In this document: positions 48,071 to 60,000 of the stretch, in pieces
How positions within the stretch are numbered: the first letter of the stretch is position 1
How the letters are laid out: each line of letters starts with the position of its first letter
Source of the DNA: Mesostigma viride
Lineage: Eukaryota > Streptophyta > Mesostigmatophyceae > Mesostigmatales > Mesostigmataceae
Direction: 5' to 3'
Assembly (NCBI GenBank): GCA_009746045.1
Contig: RPFO01000595.1
Span: 1,130,021 to 1,194,020 of the forward strand
DNA: 64,000 nt
Notes under the pieces: generated by a model
What the model was told of the DNA's origin: nothing
What the model saw: the letters and a program-made list of their open reading frames with translations, nothing else
Databases searched by the model: none
Translations under genes and position numbers: made by a program

Positions 48071-51000
48071 ATGGCTGTGGATCCTGCCCGCGTTGTCAGA
48101 CCTCAACCTATTTCCGAAGACCTGGTGTGCAATATATGCACGGGCGTGCTACAAGATCCTGTGGAAGGACCCTGCGAGCACCTCGCATGTCGCGAATGTC
48201 TGGATGGCTGGCTTCAGCGGTCCGACGACAAAACTTGCCCAACTTGCAGGCAGCGTTTGATGCCAGACACCATCAAACAAGCTCACCGGGTAGTGAGGAA
48301 TCAGCTTGACGCGATGGAGGTGACGTGCGATAACGCAGCGCGCGGATGCCCAGCAGTCGTCGCACTCGGCGCACTGCGAAACCACCTTGTGTCCTGTGGC
48401 AAGGCCATCGGAGGGTGCCCGAACGACGGCTGCGACGCGACCGTCCTGCGGGAGGATCGTGAGAACCACTTGCAGGCGTGCTCGCATCGCATCGTCCCCT
48501 GCAGCCGGTGCAATGCTAGCGTCAAGCACCAGGACAAAGAGGTGACTTGCACGCAACTGACACTACGGATTTTGCTGCCCACTAATCACTATGCATTGAT
48601 AATTCTCTATTTTGATGGGCGACGGTTTGACTTTAGTGAAGAGTATGAGAACTTTTAGTCCCCCCTGCATGCACTCCTATAAGAGGTCAGTCCATTGCGG
48701 TTTTATATAGATTTTTACTTTGGTATTGCAAGCTGATGTGTATATGCATATGATTCGTAGGAGATCGTGAGAAAACAAGCAAATAATACACCGGCTTGTA
48801 CTTCCTTTCCTGCCCTCCCCGTGTGATGGAACCTGCATGGACTTACTTCAAGCAGGCGCACCTGCGCACTACTTGCCCGGCCGTGGAGGTGGCGTGCCAG
48901 CACAACGGAGGCTGCAGGCAGACAGTGCGGCGTGATGCGATGGCCACCCACGTTGCCACTGAGTGCAGCCGAGCCATGGTGACCTGCGCGGTACCAGGGT
49001 GCCAGAGACAGGTAAGGAACACGAAGGAGAAATACCGGTGGTCATTAACTGGTAGTTGCCTCGAGCGCAGTGGCAGCCTACATTACCCTCTGAGACATGT
49101 GTGGCAGCAAGGGTTTTCATTATGTTGTTCTCCCTTCTGCCATCCCACCCTTCTCTCCCTCTCGCCCTTCAGCTCCTCACCCCTCCCACCCCATCTTTTC
49201 GCCGTCGTGCATGTCCCTAGCCTGTTAATCGATTTGGAGGCAGAGTGATATATGGCTATCCGTATGTCGCTTTGTCACCTTGTTTCATCCATCGGTCTGA
49301 TGGTTTGTCGTTTTTCTTGGTTTCCTTGCTTTCTTGGTTTTCTTGGTTTTCTTGGTTTTCTTGGTTTTCTTGGTTTTCTTGGTTTTCTTGGTTTTCTTGG
49401 TTTTCTTGGTTTTCTTGGTTTTCTTGGTTTTCTTGGTTTTCTTGGTTTTCTTGGTTTTCTTGGTTTTCTTGGTTTTCTTGGTTTTCTTGGTTTTCTTGGT
49501 TTTCTTGGTTTTCTTGGTTTTCTTGGTTTGTTGGTTTCTTGGTTTGTTGGTTTCTTGGTTTGTCTGAACGCCAGCCTAGCTGCCCGTCTTTTTGGCATTG
49601 CTTTTGAGTGAGGTTGTACCTGTGGACGTTGTGCAGTGGGCTAGGGGCTGGGCTTTCCATGTGAGTCATGCGCGATGGGAACAGCATGTTTTACTTACTG
49701 CAGAGAATAGAAACTTTTGTGATGGTCTGCATGGGAGTTTTGCCAAATGTCTACTCTGAGTCATCTACTGTTTTCTGCGTCTCTCTGATCGGCATTTCGC
49801 TGCCTGTCCTACTAAGCACATTGGCCTCTCTACTCACAGGCCGCTGTGCCTTCAATGACTGCCTGGCCATTTGTTTCTTGGCCCAATCTCTAATCATGCG
49901 TGGGTTTTTATGTGCGCAGGTGGTACGGGGCGACATGAGGGCGCACCTGCAAGACTCCATGGCGGAGCACATGGCGTCCCTGTCGGTTGCACTCCAACAG
50001 GCCAACAGCAAGATTGCGGCGCAGGATGCCGAGCTGGAGAAGCTCAAGACAAGCGCTGTGGGTTTCTCATGGCCATGGCATATCTATATAAAAAATTTAA
50101 TATGCAAGATATTTCCAGGGAAGCGTACATGTTGCTGCCATCAGAGGCAACACCTGGTGTTACTCGAAAAGCAAGCACTTAACAGTACTGTAAGAGCAGC
50201 CGGCCGCCATCCGGGTGTTGATGACCCAGTGCACTTTTTAAACTGATACTTCATCATCTGGTGAAGGAACGTGCTGTCAATCGAGCCTGCAATGTCCTTG
50301 AGACAGAATGAGCCTGCACATCTCGTGCTTGTACTTTTAATGGTCTGCAATTTGGCATAATCGTGGCAGTCTGCGGGGCTGATAATGGGTGACATTGTGA
50401 AGTTGTTGGCTATCTGGAGAAGTAGGAGCCTGCCCGGTCAAACTTCTTGTGGTTCAGGCACCTTGGCATGATGGTGGCACCCTGTAGGAACGATGGGTGG
50501 CACTGTGTTCATTGCAAAGATACCTGGAGATAGGTGCTGCAGAGGCTGTGCTGGGGGCATTGTGCTTGTAAACCCCCGTGTGCCTATAATACCCAGTTTC
50601 ACGGCTTGCCTGCAGCCAACAGTGAGCCCACCGCGGGTTTGGTCTGACTGCAAACCAAGCAGCTTTTGTCAAAGATGTCGTTTTTAAAGTGGTTACCATT
50701 TATGTATGGTGCAGCAGAAACAGAGGGCACAAGGGGGTGGAATTGGGGGGTAACAAGAGAAACTCAGATCTCGTGAGGCCTTGGAGCACTTTCCAGCCAT
50801 TTCACTGCTTGTGCAATGCCAGTTAGAGCTGCCATGCAGAACTTCACTAACGTGTGCTACTTAGTTTGCCTTGTCTCCTTGCAGACATTTAGAGACTCCT
50901 ACACATGGCTTGCATAATGCTCACGATCCTGGGATTGCCACACTGGCTAATAGCGCAGCGTGCAGAAGTCATGTACTGCCTACTTAATTTCACTAGCCTA

Positions 51001-54000
51001 TGGAGAAGAGGTCAACAAAGGGAAGGGGACATTGATCATTCGTGCCAAAAGTCTTTTGCTAGCAAGTTCAAGATTTACTTTCTAAGAGCAACCAGGCTGA
51101 GGCAACCACTGGTGGTATGCAGAGGTGTCAGGTTGGCGTAGATGTAAAATTTTATTAGAAATTGCTGCATATTAGCCCAATGCCTGCGCTGCGGTGCCTG
51201 GTTGTCTTGGAGCCTATCACACTTTCCATTCGACCAAAGTCCTTAATGCAGTCTACAGAGGCTCACTCATGCTCATCCAGTGTGGCCTAAGGGTCCATGA
51301 GGTGCTTAAAAGCGGAGCTATACTAAGGTGTGCGTTTTGTGACCAACACCTGGCCAATGGCCTCGCGAAGATTGTAGGAAAGGTCCACTGCAGAAGCTTG
51401 GCAGTGCCTCCCGTATCGTGCCTCCATCAGTATTTTTGCCGCTCTTAGTAATTTGGACACCAGACCTTCTTTTTCTCGCAATCTGTGGAATTAATGTCTT
51501 GAGTACCAATCATCACTGGCCGGTCACTGGTTGAAATGCTCTGCAGACAACCATGGCCGCCGTGGCAGAGCACCTGGAAGGCTCCCTGGCGGTGCAGATG
51601 GCATCCCTCTCGCTCTCTCTGCAGCTGGCCAACGCCAAGATCGCGGCACAGGATGCGGAGCTGGCAAAGCTGAAGGCCGCGGTGAGTTCCTGGCATGCAA
51701 CGGTCTTTACTACAGGCTTGAACAAGGATGATTATTGCTGAATAGTAAATAGTGCTTGTTTGCCACAGATCAATAGCGATCTACCTGCAACAATGGCTCA
51801 CCGGATATCATAACTACAGATGGCAGCAGACCATAACATTCATAAGCCAAGGAAGGAAACCAAGCAAGGAAACTTCCACGTATACTTGACTTCATTTGAA
51901 CTAGGTTTATTAAAGGCTATTTCTTTTGGACCTTTGATAGCATCCAAGTCCTGGCAATGGAGTTTCTTATTACAAGGGTTTGGAGTTTACAGGCGCTTAC
52001 ATCGTCAAACTTTGGGCCACCCTCACAAAACAAGTGCTCAGCCCTTGTAGAAGAAATTGCAAACTCTAGCAGGCTTGACCACATCAAAAATGTTTGCAGA
52101 AAGCCAGCTTTCCCGAGTCTGGTTAGCCATTCACACCTAGCCACATGTTTTGCAACATGGGGGTTTCTCCTTCCAAAAAAAGCCATAAATGCTTTTGTCT
52201 GCTAATTAGCAGGTGCTGTATCATAGCACCAGGTGTAGCATAGTAATGGCTCACAATTCTTCAAGGATTAGCAAAGATAAACACACTATCATGTAATCAT
52301 AGTATTTTTCATGCCACCTGTCACCTAGAACTAAACGGGTTTTATGGACTGACATATGCATCACATGATGATCATCATCCCTCCCATCCATATCACTTAG
52401 TGGAGTGAACTCAATTGATTGTCAATTTTCGCCTTTTCACATTGTTAGCTAGCAACCATATTATATTCTAGCATTGGTTTCAGTTTTCCTAGCATCTGCT
52501 ATATTAGTCTTGGTAACAACTTAACACAAAAGTTCGTTAGATTGTCACAGGTCTGCGCATGCTTGCTGTTTAGAAAGGGGCGAAGCCGATTCAGACAAAG
52601 ACCAAAGCACCTTTGGTTGCAACTTGCAAGCCTTTACCAGCTTGCCCACCACCCAGCTGGTTGGGCTGCGCATGGCCGGTAGTTGTGAAGTGCCTCAGCT
52701 GCATTGGGACGATGTTGTTGCCCTCGGTAATTTTTTATATTCACAGGGCAGTAACAACTCTCTCTACAGTTTTGCGTGGGTGGCTTGCTGAGTTGCTAAC
52801 TGAGTGCCTACTACAACTTTGTTCTGCCTGCGAGTTCCCTTTATATAAATAAATGCACCCATGCCTTTTGAGAGAAGAAACCATCTGGTGGTTCAGAAGC
52901 ATTCGGGTTAATATTGGGGATGCGGGCATTGCACACGGTGTCTTTGATGGCCAGGTTTCTATTTGTAAGGGCAGGCTCACTTGAATTAACTTGCCATGCT
53001 GGACATTATAACAGTTTCTATTACATTACTAAGCCCTCTTCATACATTTGTTGTCATCCTGCTTTGTTGCATTTGCTGGGTCCAGCCTGTCCATGTCTTC
53101 CACTGCGTGGCTGCTCTTCGTGGCCCTAAAACTTGGCTTAGATGTCTAGCCGAAGCTAATGGTGTTCTGTACAGCGTCGAAGGCACTCCGGCTCCTCAAG
53201 TCAACAATGGATTCACTGCATCTATCTGGGTGAGCGCTAAGTGTTGAATGGTCTTAGCTTCGGCAATTTGGTTTTGTTTGGTTTGACTTCTGCCCGTAGA
53301 CCAGATACGCTACATGGACATGTCAATACGTAGTAGGTAAGTTTGACTACGATACTTTTCCACCAAAAGCTTACCGCACGCTGCTTTTGCAATCAAAATT
53401 GTGGCAAGAGGTTTTGCAGGACAGTGTGAAATCAAACTCACAGCTGTGACATGTAGGCAGTCTGGGGCTGTGGGCATAGATAGGTACGCACATAACAGCG
53501 TCTATTACTCATGTCACATGGTAAATAATCTCTGCATGATGCTTGTCTGCATCCTTGCCTGGGTGACCGCACGGGCTAGATGCCAATAGCCTGGTAAGAC
53601 TGAGGAAAGCCTACACTCAGGATTTTAAGCTAGAGTTTTCTCTTTGCTTCATTTTCTCTTCCTCACCATTCGCCTGGCGGCTGGAGTAATTTATGCTACC
53701 CCTGGGCCTTGTCATTTTGTTGGATAGAAGTACTTGTGTGTGAGCTTAGAAAATTACAGTAGAGCACGCATTATGCACAAAACATCTTCGCCTTGCAGCC
53801 CAAGGCAGAAACAGATATTGAATCTATTTATGGTCAACTACGCATGTTATTGCCATGCATTGCTAACTGCTGCTGCCGGCTGCAGGGCTGCATGTTTTCA
53901 CCAGTGCATCCCTGGTTGTGCCTGGTTAGCAAGTAGGCTTGTTACTGATGAGGGTCCAAGGGTCTTTAAAACATTTGCAGCCCTCGGTATCGTGAAAGTT

Positions 54001-57000
54001 TAGGTAGCTGCGTTGCATTTGGAAGAAACTCTACAATTAGCTCGTACTCATGGCATTACTTATCTTTTTCTTTTTTGCGAGTGATGCATGTGGCTGTGGC
54101 TATTGTTTGCCGTGCTTTTACTGAGTGTTCAAATAGCTGAAATAAGCCAAGAAATTGCAGGCATGATCTGAGCGCCGTGTTTTGCAAAATCTGACCAGTG
54201 CCCTGCGCTATGCTTCTTGATGGTAACCAACAAATGATGCAAGTGCGCTGTGATGATGGATGCATCAGGTGTGGAACCTTAAGGACCATACATCCAAGAA
54301 AGCTCTGGATCTGGATCAAGGGTATGCTAGTGAAATGTCTAAGCTGACCGTAGATCGGACAATGCTGTACGCCCTGCAACCAAGGGTAAGTGTCCTAGTT
54401 TGCAGAAATAATTGTTAAAATCTATATTACAGCCTCTTATAATATATATCGATCCGGGAGTGCAGTGGTCGGCACTTCTTTCTAAGGAAATTCTTTATTC
54501 TACCATATCCACCACATGTCTCGGCGCTTTTTTTTCTTTTCGCTGGTGAACGGCATGTCAAACTGGGTTATGGGTGTGGGTTGCGACGTGCCAAACACCC
54601 CCACTAATTCTACCAGCCGTCTAATATGCAGCTGGGTGCCAGAGCGGACCTGGTGTGGGAGCATCCATCACAACTCAAAGGGTGGTCCACCAGGCCGCCC
54701 GCATGTGGCATGCCTGGTGGCCTGCGGTTGCTACAAGTTACAGTGAACCCAGCGTGTGCTTTGGCAGCCAACAGGCGGGCGGTCTGCAAATGCTAGCTCA
54801 TGGGTACGCATCAACCCAGGCTCTCTTCTCGACGAGCTCAAGGACCAGCTCTTCACGCGACAAGAGTGACACTGCAGGGTGCCCACCGTCAGCCCAAATC
54901 AAGGGATAGGGCTGCCCCCCCACCAGCCCTCCTCACCTTCAGCGACATTGCATATCTAGAGCCAGGTTCCTCTCTCAAAGCAAGCTGGAGAACTCTCCCT
55001 GTTTTCTTTATGAGGACCTGACTGACGTCTTCTCAGCAGCAGCAATAGCTGGACTACACCCACCGTATAAGAACTCCCTCGAGGAGCCTACGGTCTACTG
55101 GCGGGGCGGGTACCTCTAGTTGCATTATGTCAATTGCAAACTGTGGCAGCCCCCCAACAGCTCCCCTGGGATATAATTGCTAGCTTTTGGATAGGGAAGT
55201 TGGAACGGGATTATGCCTGGAATGGCGTCATTGACTTCTGTGTTGTCACTAAATTGTGTTCATATTGGCAGCCATGGTCAGCTAATTGTGGCCATTACCT
55301 TGCGACTCAGCCTACATCTTGACTTCACCTCATCTTCATAGCAACCGCTTTATGTCAACCTGTTTCTTGCTGTATTACACCCAGAGTTGGGCCTGCACCA
55401 TATTGCAAAGAGAGTCCGTGGCCTGCCTGCTTGTGGGCTGTGGCTGTGAGGGAGTGAGAGGGCGCACTTCTCCTCGTTGGTATAGGGGTGCAACGCTCCT
55501 TTATTGGTACCCATGCGCGACGCAGTTGCGTGCTTTAATTACTTACGTACTTACTTAACTAAGCGACCCAGCACATGCAGAGTCCTGATTCTGCGATGAA
55601 CCTCCGCTGTAAGAGCCACACTTATGATGAAGGTTGGGGACAAATGTTATGCTAGCAAGCCACGTCCTGCATCCAGCTTTTTAGTTCCCCAAAGTTCTCG
55701 GGAAATGGATCCATGCAGTCAGGATATTGGTGGGAAGGGTCTGTCTTGTGCCCCCTTTTAGCCCTTCACCCATGCCCCTGAAAACTTTCCTATTTCAACA
55801 CCATGCTGCTTCTGTCTTGTCAAGAGGTGCAGCTAGCTGTGCTAGTTGTTATAAGCCTTCAGCAAGTTTTGTGCACTAATATCAAGGCTTCAGACATTTT
55901 TCGCATAGATTATGTTTGCCAGGGGACCCGAGGCTTTGGCTTCCCAGGCTGGTGTCGCTTTAATTACTGCTACGCAGCGCCAAGGCAGCAGGGCTCTGCC
56001 CACCAGGTTGGGTGTAGGATGAGCCATCACAAGGTATGCTCGAATGTCTAGTGGGCAGGCACCCCAGGCTTGATTTTTAAGGGTCTAGGTCGCCACGATT
56101 GAGCGGCTGTGCTAGCACGGATAGGGATTTCGGACATGTCACATTCTCGCAGCCTGCAGCATGGATGCAAAAATCCTTGAAAATTTTTGTATTGCAAACG
56201 ATTTTTTGCGGCGATGCATGCATGCAAAGAAAAAGTGAATAGACATATGGAATAGGAAGCAATTTTTTTTGTAATAAACTATTGACCTGAATTACCCCAG
56301 AATTGTGCGGTTATCGTGCTGCAGGTTGTCTGACCGGGGCTTTCAAACCACCATATTCCCAACTTATTTTTTTAGTTCAGGGTGTGCGTCCCATTTGGAA
56401 ATGTGTTTCTTTGGATTTCGAAATGATTTTGCAGGTGACAAAGGCTTGGCGCATTTCTGATTACCAGCCTGTCGACGGAAACTATGCAGATTTTCACCCC
56501 ACCCACTTGGCTGACCTCATTTCTGGCAACGACGGGAAGATATATGTCACTCTCGACGAGGGCACGGTAAGTGGCTTCTTCCCGGCATTAAACATGCTAT
56601 TCTTCGGTAGCACAAGAAAGCTGGCAGGAGCTAAACTTTATGTGATTGCTGTTTCTGTCATCAACTACCCACCCTGCACAATGTTCCTTGAATATGCCAT
56701 ACTTTCTGGCCCCCATCCAACTCCAGCAAGGCCTTAACCGGGTCCTTTCTCTGGCCATCACTGAAAAAGGCTTTTCATGGTTTGAAAAGCATAAACACAT
56801 CCATCCTTGGGACACGTTTATATCTGACCTGTATTCTGTGAGCTTGTTGCACCTTGTTCTCCAGTACATGCAGTAATGTAGAAAGGGGCAATTGTACACT
56901 GTAGCCGGTTACTGACACCGGTTCTTTAATGGCCATTTTCCCCTTAGATCTTCCCATGGAACCTGTCAAGAAATTATACATAGCTGGCCGGGTCGATGGA

Positions 57001-60000
57001 TGGCGGCCGAAATTATGAGCATTTAGAAGAGAAAAAAATATATACTAGGAATGAATGACTCTAACTAGCAATAATAATAACTGAGATGACAAAGGGCAGC
57101 TTTGGTGGAAAGCCACAGTGGTGAAGTCTAAATTGTGATTTTTATTAATCTTTGTGTGCTAGTGTATGCTGAGCTTCCACGAAACTCCTGCATACTATCT
57201 TTTTTTTGAATAAGCAAAAGAGATGTGAAAGCTGTTATATGAAAAGCGAGAGTCTAGTTAATTAACAGGCAATTTTTCTTGCTACAAGCAGCGAAATCCC
57301 TTAGTTGCAGTAATTGGTGGCCATGCACATTTTGTCGTGCAAAAAAACAATGTAGTCATGCTAACCTCAATATATGCAAGGCTGATATAATACATGCATC
57401 CCTTCCCTGACGGTCTTTGCATAGGCATTCTATTGCACTGGACGCTGGGGTCCTTTTTGCAGCTTTCCAACACCCAAGGACACTTGCCACTTCACTATGT
57501 TTCGGCAGCAACAAACTAGGCTATACCACATGCGGTGTCTGACCATAGTCTAGCAGAAATCCAACCATGTATGGCAGTGTGCACTCAGCCTGTGAAAGTG
57601 CGGCAGGCCATTAACCTATTGCTGTGATCGAAAGATTACACATATTTTCCTGGCAATGATACAGTTTCCTGGCAATAATACAGTTTAAGGGTTTTCAATG
57701 CAAGGAATGTACTGCCATCCTTGCTTGGGTGAGCATGCTATCTATTTTAGCTGAATATGCACGCCTTTCTGCTGCCGTGCGCCTTAATTGCTTTAATACA
57801 ACAGGGGCGGCTGGTGCCAGGATCCAAGGGCACCCGTGCACGCATAGAAAAGTTCGAGGGTGGGCCGCCCTATGCAAGGTGTCTTGAAATACATGGCACT
57901 CTGCTTTACGGCGGGTGTGCCTTTCCACCGGAGCTTAATCGTCCTGAAAAGTTATTGGTCAAGGTAAGGAATCTGTTGAAAATGGTCCTTCGGAGATTTC
58001 AGACAAATGCCACCTTTTCCCTCATATTTGATGTGCATCTTCTGCCAAAGCTAATTCTGAGACTTTCTTGACATGTGTATTTTTTCCTTTCTAGGCTGTC
58101 ATGCATATCCATGTTCTCTCGAGCTTTCTGCAAAACCATAAGTAGTAATACATAGAGATCTTTGGTTTTGCCACTCCTGCCTGACTTTAATGCTGCAGAT
58201 CTTTTGAACATTTTGTGACTGTGGGCTTCCATGTATTTACGGTGTTTGGCCAATTCTTTGATCCATCTTTGCTTGTCGTGCATGAATATTACAATTAAAT
58301 ATAACGAAGTCTGTGCTGGCTGATAGTTTTATCTTTAGAGTATTCTGCCTCTAATTGTATAATTTGCATCCTGCTCTTGGTTAGGTAACACTGATGGCGG
58401 GGAGAAACAACCTCACATGGGCAGAGATATCAACCTATGGCAGCAGCAGCATTGGACGCTCTGCCACCCCCTGGTGGCTTCTGCCACAGCCTGGCAGCTC
58501 CTTTTTTGTAGATTGAGCATTTTTGTTGCGGGTTTTCTAGGAGCTGGCAGCGGTCAAAACAAAACCACATTGTTCTCAGATCTTGCAAGCATGAGTTTAG
58601 GAACTGCACCCTGCTCCTGCATTTTGTCACTTGAGGAACTTTCCCATAACAGGCATGATGCATTGGGTTGCCAATGCATGGATACTAGCTTGTTCGTATT
58701 GTCACTTAATTTGCCTCTTAGAATAGTTTATGGTGTGCATTGGGCCCAGAACCCAAAGTCAACTCTTTTCTTTTCTGTGCGCCTATTGTCATGGGCACGC
58801 AGGTCTGGGACACGACCAGCAAGAAGCTTGTACGAAATTTGGAGGCCCCAGGAACTGGAAATTGTGTGACTGCCTTGGCACTGGGCAATGGCGCAGTCAA
58901 TGCACTGGCAACGGACTGCGATCGCAACGCAACAGTCCTTGTAAGCTGCTTCAGGCCATAAAGACTTTAAGATACTGATGTGCCCATAAAAGTAGATATG
59001 ACTGCCATAGTGACTTTGTGCCATTGAAGCCGGAGAACGTAGTTTGTAAGATTGCTGCACGTGCCTATCCAGCATTAAACGCCACCCTGGCGTTCCATTT
59101 TTTTACTACTATATTAGCTTGCGTCACACCTCTTTAACATTGCATACCATGCTGATGTTTTGACAGGTAGTTTGATTCTTCCAAGCCTCTATGCAGTTCT
59201 GGGTGAATTGTTGACGTGCAGTTGCTTTGAAAGTTTTTCTCCTCATTTATTTGGCCAAGGAGGATGTTGGGAGTGGTAACAGCATTCTGTAGAGGAAATG
59301 ACCCAGCGAGCTGCTGAGCGTGCGTGGTGGGTGGGAGTTCTACGTTGCAGGCATTTTCCCATTTTGGGTCTTTTTTCGTGCGTTGGCTTGTGCCTAACAC
59401 GCCAGTTAGCTTGCCACCAATGCAGAAAGGAAGTGCCTTCACGTGCTAAGTTGGGCTTAGGCGCGATGTGTGTTATGTTTGAAGTAAAAAACATACGTCC
59501 GCCCCACCCCACCCTACCCCACCCCACCCCATCCCACCCCACCCCATCCCACCCCATCCCACCCCAAACCATACCAAACCAAACCAAACCAAACCAAACC
59601 AAACCAAACCAAACCAAACCAAACCAAACCAAACCAAACCAAACCAAACCAAACCAAACCAAACCAAACCAAACCAAACCAAACCAAACCAAACCAAACC
59701 AAACCAAACCAAACCAAACCAAACCAAACCAAACCAAACCAAACCAAACCAAACCACACCACACCAACCCAACCCAACCCAACCCAACCTAACCCAACCC
59801 AAATCCCTCTGATTTCTTGCTTGGAATCGAAAGCCGCCCGCTCTGACAGTGGGATTTACCAAGGGAAGCTTATCCCATGAAACTCAGAACACCTGCTGAG
59901 GTCGCGCCAGCTTCAATTTACAATGTGTGCTAATCCCACTACCTTTATTTCCCAGCTTGAAATGCTACGGCTATTTCCCAGCCTTACTTTTTTTGAAAAT

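Noticed and set aside
49245..49687. Phe-Leu-Gly and Lys-Pro-Arg repeat proteins
   Set aside because: Translations of the 9-bp minisatellite in a copy D intron.
55917..56037. Possible extra copy D exon between a gccag acceptor and a GTATGC donor
   Set aside because: The frame is open and bounded, but its sequence is not WD-like. A faint match to 36130-36215 (-) in copy C is too weak to rely on.
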